From contig NZ_CP042345.1 of the NCBI RefSeq assembly GCF_007954425.1, positions 2,292,001-2,356,000 on the forward strand: a stretch of DNA of 64,000 nucleotides, written 5' to 3'. Source of the stretch: Novosphingobium ginsenosidimutans (GTDB taxonomy: Bacteria > Pseudomonadota > Alphaproteobacteria > Sphingomonadales > Sphingomonadaceae). Made by a program: the position numbers and the translations under genes. The stretch's first letter is position 1. Every line of letters begins with the position of its first letter. This document shows, one piece after another, positions 30,261 through 39,152 of this stretch. The notes under the pieces are model-generated. The model had not been told where the DNA came from and did no database searches. It saw only the letters and a list, made by a program, of their open reading frames with translations.

Positions 30261-31049
30261 ATGGATCTGAGGATCGCGGGGCGCAAGGCGCTGGTCAATG
30301 GCGGCAGCGCGGGCATGGGGCGCGGGGCGGCGCTGGCGCTGGCGCGCGAGGGGGCCGAGGTGTTCTTCTCGGCGCGCGGAGCCGAACGGCTGGAAGCCAC
30401 CTGCACCGCCATCGCCGCCGAGACCGGCGCGAAAGTGCACGCGATCATCGCCGATCACGCCAGCGACGTGGGCCGCGCGGCGATCCTGGCCGCTTGCCCC
30501 GATCCCGATATCTTCGTCGCCACCTGTGCCCCTCCGCCGTTTACCGGCGATTTCCGCGATGTTTCGCGTGAGGCGCTCGCCCAGGCGGTGGCAACGGCGC
30601 TGCTCAGCCCGATCGATTACATCAAGGCCGTTACCGTGCCGATGGTTGAGCGGCGCTGGGGGCGGATCGTCAATATCAGCACCGGGGCGGCGAAGTACCC
30701 CGCGGCGATGCGGGTGCTTTCCGGCCCGCCGCGTGCGGCCCTGGCCAACTATTGCCACGCGATCTCGAAGGAGCTGGCGCCGCATAACGTCACGATCAAT
30801 TCGGTGCTGCCGGGGATGCACCACACCCCGGGGATTGAGGAGGTGCTGGGCCCCCGCGCCGCGGCCAACGGGCGCAGCTATGACGAGGAAGTCGCCGCTT
30901 TCGTCAAGGCTGTGCGCATTCCCGCCGGGCGCTTTGGCGATGCCGAGGACCTGGGCGCGCTGGTTGCCATGTTCTGCAGCGATCAGGCGAGTTACGTCAC
31001 CGGCCAGTCACTGGTGGTTGATGGCGGGATCGGCACGTCGACGTTCTAG
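30261..31049 (+). CDS. Divergent short-chain dehydrogenase lacking the YxxxK pair
   Basis: A 262-residue SDR-fold protein. The cofactor loop is VNGGSAGMGRG (NGGSxGMG instead of TGxxxGxG) and the end VTGQSLVVDGGIGTSTF is typical of FabG-like SDRs. Where the catalytic Tyr and Lys should stand (residues 154 and 158) the protein reads SGPPR, so both are replaced (Ser and Arg). A group of divergent SDRs with Ser/Asn...Arg at this place exists in proteobacteria, and their chemistry is unclear. The start is supported by GAGGA. It may bind a nucleotide without classical dehydrogenase activity. Confidence 0.85.
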   Translation: MDLRIAGRKALVNGGSAGMGRGAALALAREGAEVFFSARGAERLEATCTAIAAETGAKVHAIIADHASDVGRAAILAACPDPDIFVATCAPPPFTGDFRDVSREALAQAVATALLSPIDYIKAVTVPMVERRWGRIVNISTGAAKYPAAMRVLSGPPRAALANYCHAISKELAPHNVTINSVLPGMHHTPGIEEVLGPRAAANGRSYDEEVAAFVKAVRIPAGRFGDAEDLGALVAMFCSDQASYVTGQSLVVDGGIGTSTF

Positions 31050-31066
31050 GCCGACCCCGGCATCCC

Positions 31067-31471
31067 CTATCCGGCGTTCGCCACGCGGATGATCCCGCCA
31101 ATCAGCGAGCCGAGCACGAAGATGTAGATCGGCGGCATCGAGATATAGAGCGGGATCAGCCGCTTCTCGGCCGCCTTGTGATAGCCCAGCGCATAGAGCA
31201 CCCGCATGAACGGCCAGATCGCGCCGATCCCGGCCGCCCACACCGGGCTGACGACAAAGGCAAACAGCCACAGGCCGGGCAGGAACAGCGCCAGGTGTTC
31301 CAGGGTGTTCTGGTGCGCGCGGACATAGCGTTCATACTCGGGCGGCCCGCTGTGCGACGGTGGCTCGATCTTGAAGCGCCCCCGCGCCAGCCCGGCCATC
31401 AGCAGGGTGAAGTAATAGGCCAGCAGCGCCAGCGCGCTGACGATCACGACATAGCTGTAAGGATCGGTCAT
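31067..31471 (-). CDS. MAPEG family membrane protein
   Basis: A 134-residue integral-membrane protein with four hydrophobic helices, as in MAPEG proteins (membrane-associated glutathione and eicosanoid metabolism). The family segment with an arginine/asparagine pair is YERYVRAHQNTLEHLALFLP. It may act as a microsomal-type glutathione transferase, consistent with gor and a GST in this window, but many bacterial members have no known substrate. ATG 31471 is preferred to a TTG 33 bases upstream. It lies 77 bases downstream of the bciA-like gene on the same strand. Confidence 0.85.
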   Translation of the reverse strand: MTDPYSYVVIVSALALLAYYFTLLMAGLARGRFKIEPPSHSGPPEYERYVRAHQNTLEHLALFLPGLWLFAFVVSPVWAAGIGAIWPFMRVLYALGYHKAAEKRLIPLYISMPPIYIFVLGSLIGGIIRVANAG

Positions 31472-31548
31472 GGATGCGTGTGCCTTCCCCCAAGGAAGCG
31501 CCAAGGCTGGCTGAACCCAGGCGGGGCGGCAACTCGCACTTTTGCAGC

Positions 31549-32490
31549 CTAGAAGACTGCGTGATCGCCTCGCTCAACCTGTTCGGTGCCATCGATCAAC
31601 CGGCGGTAATAGTCGAACAGCAGGTCGCTGCCGGTCGCGGGGGTGGCCTCGGCGTCATAGCGCCCGGTGGCGGGATCGCGCACCAGCATCGATTCGGTCG
31701 CATAGTAACGGCCGATCCGGGCAAGATCAGCCTTGCGGGCCGCCGCGGGCAAGACATGGCCGAGCAGGCTGAGCAGCGCGATAATGGCGTCGAGCACTTT
31801 GACCGAGACGTGGCGAAAGCGCGGCGGCTGGCCCAGCAGCCGGAACAGCGCCTCGCCCTGATCACGCGGGGTTATCGCAGGACCGGGGCCGCCGATTGGA
31901 AGGATGCGGTTGTGGCGGCCCGGGTCCGTCACGCAATCGGCCAGGAAGGCGCCCAGGTCGCGGTCGCTGATCGGCTTGCAGGCGGTCAGTCTGCCATCGC
32001 CAAACACCAGAAAAGGCTTGCCTTGCCGCACCCGCTCGACCTGGCCTGACAGCGACTTGAAGAACGCGGTCGGCCGGACGATCGACCAGGTCAGGCCCGA
32101 TGCGATCAGCGCTTGTTCAAAGGCCAGTTTGGCGTGCTGGAACGCCAGCAGCGGCTTTTGCACGCAGATCGCCGAGAGCAGGATGAATTGCGGGATGCCA
32201 GCCTGCTGCGCGGCGGCGAGCGCTGTCATATGCGCGCGGTAATCGATCGCCCAGGCATCGTCCGGACTGCCCGTGCGCGAAGCGAGGCAGGACAGCACGG
32301 CATCGAAGCGCTCGCCCCGGATGCCGTCGCGGCTGAGCCAGTCTGGGTCGGTCGGATCGCCCACCCGGACGGTCGCGCCTGCCAGGGTATCGATTTGGCG
32401 CCGGCTGAGGCAGACCACCCTGTGTCCGCGCCCCAGCAGCGCCTGCACAGTCGCGCGGCCGATCGTACCGGTCGCACCCAGCACAAGCAC
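31549..32490 (-). CDS. bciA: Divinyl (proto)chlorophyllide 8-vinyl-reductase, BciA type
   Basis: NADPH-dependent atypical SDR that reduces the 8-vinyl group in bacteriochlorophyll synthesis. The 313-residue protein has the Rossmann motif LVLGATGTIGRATV, then the run VRPTAFFKSLSGQVERVRQG, GDGRLTACKPISD, PIGGPGPAITPRDQGE and PATGRYDAEATP, which I know as the core of BciA proteins. The GTG start has no Shine-Dalgarno. The frame stays open with protein-like sequence for about 50 codons upstream without ATG, GTG or TTG, so the true N-terminus is uncertain (for example a rare ATT at 32550). No other photosynthesis gene lies in this window. Confidence 0.8.
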   Translation of the reverse strand: MLVLGATGTIGRATVQALLGRGHRVVCLSRRQIDTLAGATVRVGDPTDPDWLSRDGIRGERFDAVLSCLASRTGSPDDAWAIDYRAHMTALAAAQQAGIPQFILLSAICVQKPLLAFQHAKLAFEQALIASGLTWSIVRPTAFFKSLSGQVERVRQGKPFLVFGDGRLTACKPISDRDLGAFLADCVTDPGRHNRILPIGGPGPAITPRDQGEALFRLLGQPPRFRHVSVKVLDAIIALLSLLGHVLPAAARKADLARIGRYYATESMLVRDPATGRYDAEATPATGSDLLFDYYRRLIDGTEQVERGDHAVF

Positions 32491-32697
32491 GCGCCGGCCG
32501 GATCGGTCCGCTTCGCTCTGGCCTGCCGATTGGTTTGGAGTGTCCGGAATAACTGCTGCCCGCGCTTGTTTTGCCGATTGATCGGACCAGCCGGTCGGAT
32601 CGTCAACTCCGATCTTGGGCGGCCTATCTCAACCGCCAGTGTTCCTTCGGTCGGCCCAGACTAAACCCCCACCGATAGCGGCGCAGAGGAGCAGGCG

Positions 32698-33471
32698 ATG
32701 GGCATTCTCGACAAGTTTCGGCTCGATGGCCAGGTTGCGGTGGTGACCGGGGCCGGCAAGGGGATCGGGCGGGCGATCGCGCTGGGCCTGGCCGAGGCGG
32801 GGGCGGATGTGGCGGTGGCCTCGCGCACCCAGGCCGATCTCGATGCCGTGGCGGCGGAAATCCGGGCGCTGCGGCGGCGGGCGTTGCCGCTGGTGACCGA
32901 TGCGACCGATGCCGCCGCGCTCGAGCGGCTGGCGGCGGAAACCGTGCGCCAGCTCGGCAAGCTGACGATCTGGGTCAACAATGCCGGCGGCATCCCCGAT
33001 GGCACGCCGCGCTATCTGACGCGCACTTCGGAGGACAGTTTCGACGCGCAGATCGCGCTAAACCTCAAGGGCGTCTGGCTGGGCGCGACCATCGCCGCGC
33101 GGGCGATGAGCGCCGATGGCGGGGCGATCATCAACATCTCCTCGCGCTCGGCCTATGGCCCGCAGGTGAAGAACGGGCCCTATGGCGCGGCCAAGGCAGC
33201 GGTGAACAGCCTGACGACCACGCTGGCGGTGGAAGTGGCGCCGAAGATCCGCGTCAATGCCGTCGCGCCGGGACCAATCCCGACCGAGAACTTCGACGAT
33301 TGCATGGGCACCGACACCGAGGAAAAGCGCGCCAAGCTGCTGGAGATGATCGGCATCCCGCTGGGCCGCTATGGCGAGCCAGAGGATATCGCCGCAGCCG
33401 TGGTCTACCTCGCCTCGCCCGCCTCAAGCTGGGTGACGGGGCAGTGCCTTTATGTCACCGGCGGCCGCTGA
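32698..33471 (+). CDS. Short-chain dehydrogenase (FabG/hydroxysteroid-dehydrogenase-like)
   Basis: A 257-residue classical SDR with all catalytic parts: cofactor motif TGAGKGIGRA, NNAG in VNNAGGIPDG, Ser in NISSRSAYG and the YxxxK pair in PYGAAKAAVNS, ending VTGQCLYVTGG. It resembles 7-alpha-hydroxysteroid dehydrogenase and FabG-type 3-oxoacyl reductases; the substrate is undetermined. The ATG follows GGAGCAGGCG. It is convergent with aroB with a 17-base overlap. Confidence 0.88.
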   Translation: MGILDKFRLDGQVAVVTGAGKGIGRAIALGLAEAGADVAVASRTQADLDAVAAEIRALRRRALPLVTDATDAAALERLAAETVRQLGKLTIWVNNAGGIPDGTPRYLTRTSEDSFDAQIALNLKGVWLGATIAARAMSADGGAIINISSRSAYGPQVKNGPYGAAKAAVNSLTTTLAVEVAPKIRVNAVAPGPIPTENFDDCMGTDTEEKRAKLLEMIGIPLGRYGEPEDIAAAVVYLASPASSWVTGQCLYVTGGR

Positions 33472-34567
33472 GTTCCGCGTCAAGGAACGTCGCCACTTCG
33501 CCAAGGTCCACGTCCTTCGCCAGGAAGGCTTCGCCGATCTGACGGAGGAGGACGAAAGGCAGGGTGCCGGCGTCCATCTTCTTGTCGTGCAGCATGTGCG
33601 CGACCAGGGCCTGACCATCGCAGTTGAGGCCGAGCGTGGCGATCTCGCTCGCCATGCCGACATCGGTGAAATGGGCGGCGATCCGCTCTGCATCCGCCGC
33701 CGCAATCAACCCGCGCCGGGCCGAGAAGCGCGCGGCGAGGACCATGCCAAGCGCGACGCCTTCGCCGTGGAGCAGGCGGTTGGAAAAGCCGGTCTGCGCT
33801 TCCAGGGCATGGCCGAAGGTGTGGCCGAGGTTGAGCAGGGCGCGCAGGCCCAGCGTCTCGCGCTCGTCGGCCTTGACGATGGCCGCCTTGGCCGCGACCG
33901 AATGGGCGACGGCATATTCGCGCAACGCTGCGTCTCCGGCCAGCATCGCCGCGCCATTGATCACGCACCAATCGAAGAACGGCGCATCGCCGAGCAGGCC
34001 GTATTTCACCACCTCGGCATAGCCGGCCAGCAGCTCGCGCTGCGGCAGGGTGCCCAGCGCATCGAGATCGGCGAGCACAAGGGCGGGCTGATGGAACGCA
34101 CCGACCAGGTTCTTGCCAGCCGGCGTGTTGATCGCGGTCTTGCCGCCGACGCTGGAATCAACCTGGGCGAGCAGTGTGGTGGGAACCTGGATGAAGTTAC
34201 AGCCACGCTTCAGGATCGCGGCGGCGAACCCGGTCAGATCGCCAATCACCCCGCCGCCGAGCGCGATAATGTGATCGCCGCGCTCCACTTCCTCGGCCAG
34301 CAGCCAGTCAACCGTGGCGGCAAGCTGCTCCCAGCTCTTGGTCGCCTCGCCCGGTGGTAGAATGCGCCAGGCCGCTTCGTGTCCGGCAGCCGCCAGCGAG
34401 GCTTCGACCGCGGCCCCGCAGGCCTTGTGGACATGGGCATCGGTCACGATCGGCACGCGCCGCTTGCGCAGGCGCGGTCCCGCGAGTTCGGCCAGCCGTG
34501 GCAGCAATCCGCTGCCTACCTGGACCTCGTAAGGGCGCCCAGCGATGTCGACCGGGATTACAGCCAT
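33455..34567 (-). CDS. aroB: 3-Dehydroquinate synthase
   Basis: Second enzyme of the shikimate pathway; NAD+ and divalent metal dependent. The 370-residue protein shows the NAD-binding GGGVIGDLTGFAAAILKRG, substrate segment VPTTLLAQVDSSVGGKTAIN and metal-binding NLGHTFGHALE with its glutamate/histidine neighbours. It follows aroK on the minus strand with a ten-base overlap, so the two steps are translationally coupled. Confidence 0.97.
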   Translation of the reverse strand: MAVIPVDIAGRPYEVQVGSGLLPRLAELAGPRLRKRRVPIVTDAHVHKACGAAVEASLAAAGHEAAWRILPPGEATKSWEQLAATVDWLLAEEVERGDHIIALGGGVIGDLTGFAAAILKRGCNFIQVPTTLLAQVDSSVGGKTAINTPAGKNLVGAFHQPALVLADLDALGTLPQRELLAGYAEVVKYGLLGDAPFFDWCVINGAAMLAGDAALREYAVAHSVAAKAAIVKADERETLGLRALLNLGHTFGHALEAQTGFSNRLLHGEGVALGMVLAARFSARRGLIAAADAERIAAHFTDVGMASEIATLGLNCDGQALVAHMLHDKKMDAGTLPFVLLRQIGEAFLAKDVDLGEVATFLDAELSGRR

Positions 34568-35142
34568 GCGTCGATTTCCTTCAGAACCCGCGCCACCGTG
34601 CGCGCCTGCGGGCCGCGACCCGAGGTAATATGGATCGGCGCCTCGGCATAGGCCGGGCGGCGCTCTTCACGCAGCCGGGTCAGGATTTCGCGCGGGTCGC
34701 CCTGGCGCAGCAAAGGCCGGGTGTTCTTGCGCGCGGTGCGCTCAACCAGGGTGTCAATATCGGCGTCAAGCCAGACCGTGATCGCCTTTGACAGGATCAG
34801 CGCCCGGGTTTCGGGGTTGACAAAGGCCCCCCCGCCGGTCGCGATCACTTTACGCCGTTCATGGACATTGGCGCCATCCATCAACCGCGCGATTACGCGC
34901 CGCTCGCCATCACGGAAGGCGGCTTCGCCGTGGCGCTCAAAGATTTCGGCAATGGTCAGCTGTGCCGCTTCTTCGATCGCCTCGTCAGCGTCGACGAAGG
35001 GCAAGTGGAGCAGGGTGGCGAGGCGCCGCCCGATGCTCGACTTGCCGGTGCCCATCATCCCCACCAGCACGATCGGACGATCGATCCGCCGCGCCAGGGC
35101 GGCGATCTCAGCATTCGAAAGCTCGGTTTCGTCATGGTCCAT
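34558..35142 (-). CDS. aroK: Shikimate kinase
   Basis: Phosphorylates shikimate with ATP. The 194-residue protein has Walker A GMMGTGKSSIGRRLA, the substrate aspartate in FVDADEAIEE, GERRVI and GGGAFVNPETR for shikimate binding, and the lid RPLLRQGDPREIL. ATG 35142 is chosen, since the open frame above it has no family sequence. It overlaps aroB. Its start lies 84 bases from the divergent tiny gene at 35227. Confidence 0.96.
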   Translation of the reverse strand: MDHDETELSNAEIAALARRIDRPIVLVGMMGTGKSSIGRRLATLLHLPFVDADEAIEEAAQLTIAEIFERHGEAAFRDGERRVIARLMDGANVHERRKVIATGGGAFVNPETRALILSKAITVWLDADIDTLVERTARKNTRPLLRQGDPREILTRLREERRPAYAEAPIHITSGRGPQARTVARVLKEIDAWL

Positions 35143-35226
35143 TGCGGCCCTGCCTATAGATGGGCTAACCGGGTTCGCAAGTATGGGACGGGTTTCAGCG
35201 CAGAAAGGCAACGTGTGGCGGTGAGC

Positions 35227-35355
35227 ATGCGCAAGGGATGGCTGGTGCTGGCTCTGGCCGCTGCCGCGTTGCTGGGCTGGGCCTGGCACGACGGCGGCGA
35301 AGTCCCGCAACGCCTGATTGCGCAGCCGGTTACGCTGCCCGGAGTGAACGCATGA
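35227..35355 (+). CDS. Tiny single-span protein ahead of the secreted 617-residue protein
   Basis: A 42-residue protein (MRKGWLVLALAAAALLGWAW and a short polar tail) with one hydrophobic segment and a positively charged N-terminus. ATG 35227 is preceded by an in-frame GTG at 35221. The TGA overlaps the next ATG (ATGA at 35352), which argues that it is really translated and coupled. The function is unknown; it may be a lipid-bilayer anchor or a leader peptide. Confidence 0.55.
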   Translation: MRKGWLVLALAAAALLGWAWHDGGEVPQRLIAQPVTLPGVNA

Positions 35356-37205
35356 AGCGGAGTGCTCTGCTGCTGACGCTTGGCTCGGCCCTGGCGCTTA
35401 CTTCGGCGTTGGTTGTGGCGCAGGATGCGCCCGAATCGCTGCTGCCGCCCGGCTTTGACAAGCCGCGCGCGGCACCGAAACAGGCCCCGGCGGCGCCGGT
35501 GACTGTGACCAAAGGCAGCACCAGCAGCGGATCATCCAGCGTTTCGGTGCCAGTGGTCCAGCAGGTGCCGGGCGCAGCAGCCGGTTCCGCCGCGCCCGGT
35601 CTGCCGCCGGGCGTTCGCGTGCCGACCCTGCAAGAGCTGGAGCGGATGTCCCCGGAAGAGCTTGACGAGCTGCTCGGCCTCAAGCCGCGGTCCGACATGC
35701 CGCCTGCCGCCCGCCGCTCGCTGAAGCAGGTTGGCGTGCTGGCCGATTACGAGGGCGGGCTGCCCGCCGGAGCGCTGGCTAACCAGAGCGGGGCGCTGGT
35801 CCGCGCCGCGCTCGATGGCAACAAGGGGCAGCTTGTCTCGCGCTGGGGGCATATCCTGCTGCGCCGCGCGCTGGCTTCGCGGCTCGATGCACCGCAGGGC
35901 ATGAACCCGGCCGATTTCGCTGCCAGCCGCGCCGCCCTGCTGGTGCGGATGGGTGAGGGCGAAGTGGCCCGCGCCGTGGTGCAGGATGTCGATGCCGGCA
36001 ACTTCACTGACAGCCTGACCCGCGCCGCGCTTGATGCCTATGCCTTCACCGCCGACATCACCGGGATCTGCCCGGTCATCGCGGTCCAGGGCGGCGCGCG
36101 CAAGGATGCCGAATGGCGCGTGCTGCGCACCGTTTGCCAGGCCTTCCAGGGCGATGGTGCCGCTGCCATGGCGCAGCTGGACCGGATGCAGGGCGGCAAG
36201 GTCTGGCCTGAGATCGATATGCTGCTGGCGCAGAAATACGCCGGGGCCGCCGGTAAATCCCGCCGGGCCGTGACGATCGAGTGGGACGGGGTCAGCGTGA
36301 TGACCCCGTGGCGTTACGCCTTCACCATTGCGACCGGGCTTGAGCCGCCAGCGGCGCTGATGCGCAATGCCCCTGATCGCTATGCCTATGCCGCTGCGCT
36401 GGCGCCGATGGTACCGCTGACCACGCGGGCGAGCGGGGCGGACAAGGCCGCCGCCGCCGGAATTCTCTCCAGCGCGGCAATGGTCGATCTCTACAGCCAG
36501 ATCTATGCGCAGGAAGACATTACGGGCGAATGGGCCGACCGGGCAGGCCTGCTGCGCACGGCCTATACCGGAGAGACGCCCAAGGACCGGATGGCCGCGA
36601 TTGCCCAGTTGTGGGATGGTGCCAGCGATCCCCGAACGCGCTATTCGCGCCTGGTGCTGACCGCCTATGCCGCTGCGCGCATGCCGGTGGAAGATGGCTT
36701 TGCCGGCCAGTCGGCCGATCTGGTTGCGGCGATGCTGGCCGCGGGGCTTGATGCCAATGCGCTGCGCTGGACGCCGCAGGCCGAGGTTGGCTCGCTGACC
36801 TGGGCGCAATTGACGCTGGCCTCGCCAGTGCGCGGCAACCTGGTGGCATCGGGCGCGCTGGAATCGTTCTATTCCGACGACGCGAGCGACAATTACCGCA
36901 AGTCACGCTTCCTGCTCGCCGGCCTTGCCGGTCTTGGCCGGGTTGATCAGGCCGTGGCCGCGAACTTCGCGGCGAAGCTGGAGATTGACCTTAACCGCCA
37001 GACCCGCTGGACCCGGTTGATTAGCCAGGCTGCGGATGTGAACAACCCGGCGCTGGTATGCTTCCTGGCGGGCGTGGGAATGCAGGGCGATGGCTGGGAC
37101 AAGATGACCAGTGTGCACCTCTATCACATCGTCTCGGCGCTTAACCGGGTGGGCCTTTCCGCCGAAGCCCGGATGATTGCGGCCGAGGCAGTGGCGCGGG
37201 GATAA
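35352..37205 (+). CDS. Large secreted protein of unknown function
   Basis: A 617-residue protein with a signal peptide (KRSALLLTLGSALALTSALV, cut near VVAQ), then a proline/alanine/serine-rich linker of about 90 residues, then a long alpha-helical region without recognisable motifs. Helical repeats (for example ALVRAALDGNKGQLVSRWGH and TRAALDAYAFTADITG) suggest a solenoid. Position between aroK and xerD and coupling to a tiny membrane peptide are what I can add. I know no family name. It is probably a periplasmic scaffold. Confidence 0.75.
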   Translation: MKRSALLLTLGSALALTSALVVAQDAPESLLPPGFDKPRAAPKQAPAAPVTVTKGSTSSGSSSVSVPVVQQVPGAAAGSAAPGLPPGVRVPTLQELERMSPEELDELLGLKPRSDMPPAARRSLKQVGVLADYEGGLPAGALANQSGALVRAALDGNKGQLVSRWGHILLRRALASRLDAPQGMNPADFAASRAALLVRMGEGEVARAVVQDVDAGNFTDSLTRAALDAYAFTADITGICPVIAVQGGARKDAEWRVLRTVCQAFQGDGAAAMAQLDRMQGGKVWPEIDMLLAQKYAGAAGKSRRAVTIEWDGVSVMTPWRYAFTIATGLEPPAALMRNAPDRYAYAAALAPMVPLTTRASGADKAAAAGILSSAAMVDLYSQIYAQEDITGEWADRAGLLRTAYTGETPKDRMAAIAQLWDGASDPRTRYSRLVLTAYAAARMPVEDGFAGQSADLVAAMLAAGLDANALRWTPQAEVGSLTWAQLTLASPVRGNLVASGALESFYSDDASDNYRKSRFLLAGLAGLGRVDQAVAANFAAKLEIDLNRQTRWTRLISQAADVNNPALVCFLAGVGMQGDGWDKMTSVHLYHIVSALNRVGLSAEARMIAAEAVARG

Positions 37206-37240
37206 GGGCCCTGTCCGCCGCGGTCGAGGCGTTCCTCGCC

Positions 37241-38095
37241 ATGCTGGCTGCAGAGCGCGGCGCTGCGGCCAATACGCTGGCCGCTTACCGCCGCGATCTT
37301 GAGACTGCTGAGGAAATCATTGGCCCGCTTAGCGGAGCGACCCGCGATGATCTCGCCCGGCTGGCTGGAGCCTGGGTGAAGCTGGCACCCTCCAGTCTTG
37401 CCCGCAAATGCTCCGCCCTGCGCCAATGCTTCGGCTTCCTGGTCGACGAAGGCTGGCGCGGCGACGATCCTTCACCCGCGCTGCCGCGCCCGCGCACCCG
37501 GCGCCCGCTGCCACGCATCCTTGGTCACGGTGACGTCGAGGCGCTATTCGCGACGGCCGAGGCCGAGGCGGCAAGTGACAGGCCGGAGGCCGTGCGGCTG
37601 CTCACCTTGCTTGAGCTGCTTTACGGCTCTGGCCTGCGTGCCAGCGAACTTGTTTCCCTGCCGCTCAACGCCGTGCCGCGCGATGCGCCATTCCTGACGG
37701 TTACGGGCAAAGGCGGGCAGCAACGGATGGTCCCGGTGAGTGGTCGTGCGCGGCAGGCGCTGTCGCGTTGGCTGGCGCTCCGCGGTGACAAGGGGCGATT
37801 GCTGTTTCCCTCGACTGGCAAGAGCGGCCACCTGACGCGGGTTCGCCTGTTTCAGCTGCTGCGCGCCCTTGCCCTGCGCGCGGGGCTCGATCCTGAACGG
37901 GTCAGTCCGCACGTGCTGCGCCATGCCTTTGCCACCCACTTGCTGGAAGGCGGAGCTGACCTGCGCGTGCTGCAAACGCTGCTGGGCCATGCCGACATTG
38001 CGACGACCCAAATCTACACCCACGTCGACTCCACCCGGTTGGTGGAACTGGTCAACGCACGGCATCCTCTTGCCCATCGCCGCCCGGCGGGCTAG
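37241..38095 (+). CDS. xerD: Site-specific tyrosine recombinase XerD
   Basis: Chromosome-dimer resolution recombinase acting with XerC at dif. The 284 visible residues include the SAM-like N-terminal domain (NTLAAYRRDLETAEE) and the catalytic set: Arg in GSGLRASEL, Lys in TGKGGQQRMVP, His-x-x-Arg in HVLRHAFATHLL, His in LLGHADI and the nucleophile Tyr in TQIYTHVD. The frame is open upstream, with family-like LSAAVEAFLAM directly before the ATG, so the real start may be a few codons earlier (CTG at 37211). It is not a mobile-element integrase: length and motifs are those of the core recombinase. Confidence 0.9.
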   Translation: MLAAERGAAANTLAAYRRDLETAEEIIGPLSGATRDDLARLAGAWVKLAPSSLARKCSALRQCFGFLVDEGWRGDDPSPALPRPRTRRPLPRILGHGDVEALFATAEAEAASDRPEAVRLLTLLELLYGSGLRASELVSLPLNAVPRDAPFLTVTGKGGQQRMVPVSGRARQALSRWLALRGDKGRLLFPSTGKSGHLTRVRLFQLLRALALRAGLDPERVSPHVLRHAFATHLLEGGADLRVLQTLLGHADIATTQIYTHVDSTRLVELVNARHPLAHRRPAG

Positions 38096-38104
38096 CGCGG
38101 GGGC

Positions 38105-39052
38105 ATGATTTCCTATCTCGAGTTCGAAAAGCCGGTCGCCACGCTTGAAGCGCGGATTGCCGAACTGCGCGCCGCAGCCGAAGGCGGCGATGTCGATATC
38201 GCGGCGGAAATCCGCCGGCTTGAGACAAAGAGCGCGGACCTTTTGGCCAGCACCTATGCTGCGTTGACTCCCTGGCAGAAGACCCAGGTCGCGCGGCACC
38301 CCATGCGCCCGCATTTCCGCGATTTCATCGCTGGAGCCTTCACCGATTTTGTCCCTTTGGGCGGGGACCGCTGCTTTGGCGAGGATCACGCGATCATCGG
38401 CGGGCTGGCCAAATTGGGGAACCGCCGCGTGGTGGTGATCGGGCACGAGAAGGGCCACGACACCCAGAGCCGGATCAAACACAATTTCGGCATGGGCAAG
38501 CCCGAAGGCTATCGCAAGGCGATCCGCCTGATGGAACTGGCCAGCCGGTTCGGCCTGCCGGTGGTCACGCTGGTGGACACCTCGGGCGCCTTCCCGGGCG
38601 TTGAGGCCGAAGAGCGCGGCCAAGCCGAGGCAATTGCCCGTTCGACCGAGGCCTGCCTGGCGCTGGGCGTGCCAATGGTGGCGGCGATCGTGGGTGAGGG
38701 CGGTTCCGGCGGCGCCGTGGCGCTTGCCAGTGCGGAGCGCGTGCTGATGTTCGAACACGCGGTCTATTCGGTGATCAGTCCGGAAGGTTGTGCTTCAATT
38801 CTGTGGCGCACCTCTGAAAAGGCGGCCGATGCGGCGGAAGCGATGCGGGTGACTGCTCAGCATCTGCTCGAACTTGGCGTGATCGACCGGATCGTCAAGG
38901 AGCCGGTCGGCGGGGCGCATCGCGATCCGCAGCAGGCGATTGCAGCCCTGGCCAAAGCGATCGGCGAAGAGCTCGATGCTCTTGCCAAGCATAGCCCGGC
39001 CAAGCTGCGCGCGCTGCGCGAAGAGCGCTTCCTGCGCATCGGTGAAGCCTGA
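38105..39052 (+). CDS. accA: Acetyl-CoA carboxylase carboxyltransferase subunit alpha
   Basis: Works with AccD to move a carboxyl group from biotin-BCCP to acetyl-CoA, giving malonyl-CoA for fatty acid synthesis. The 315-residue protein has the N-terminal coiled coil ([20 protein letters not shown]), [52 protein letters not shown] and [20 protein letters not shown]. The order is normal. It follows xerD by nine bases. Confidence 0.96.
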   Translation: MISYLEFEKPVATLEARIAELRAAAEGGDVDIAAEIRRLETKSADLLASTYAALTPWQKTQVARHPMRPHFRDFIAGAFTDFVPLGGDRCFGEDHAIIGGLAKLGNRRVVVIGHEKGHDTQSRIKHNFGMGKPEGYRKAIRLMELASRFGLPVVTLVDTSGAFPGVEAEERGQAEAIARSTEACLALGVPMVAAIVGEGGSGGAVALASAERVLMFEHAVYSVISPEGCASILWRTSEKAADAAEAMRVTAQHLLELGVIDRIVKEPVGGAHRDPQQAIAALAKAIGEELDALAKHSPAKLRALREERFLRIGEA

Positions 39053-39152
39053 CGCGAGGGGGGGCAGCGCCCTGCGCGGGAACTTTTGCTGTTCCAATTC
39101 CGTTCATCCGGTCTAGCGATATTACCGGGTCAACTGAACAGGAAAGCTTTTC

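Noticed and set aside
33480..33971. Alternative long frames over aroB and aroK
   Set aside because: They show no motifs and overlap the firmly identified shikimate-pathway genes.
37241..38095. XerD-like gene as a mobile-element integrase
   Set aside because: Length, motifs and the neighbours accA and aroK mark it as the core chromosome-dimer recombinase.
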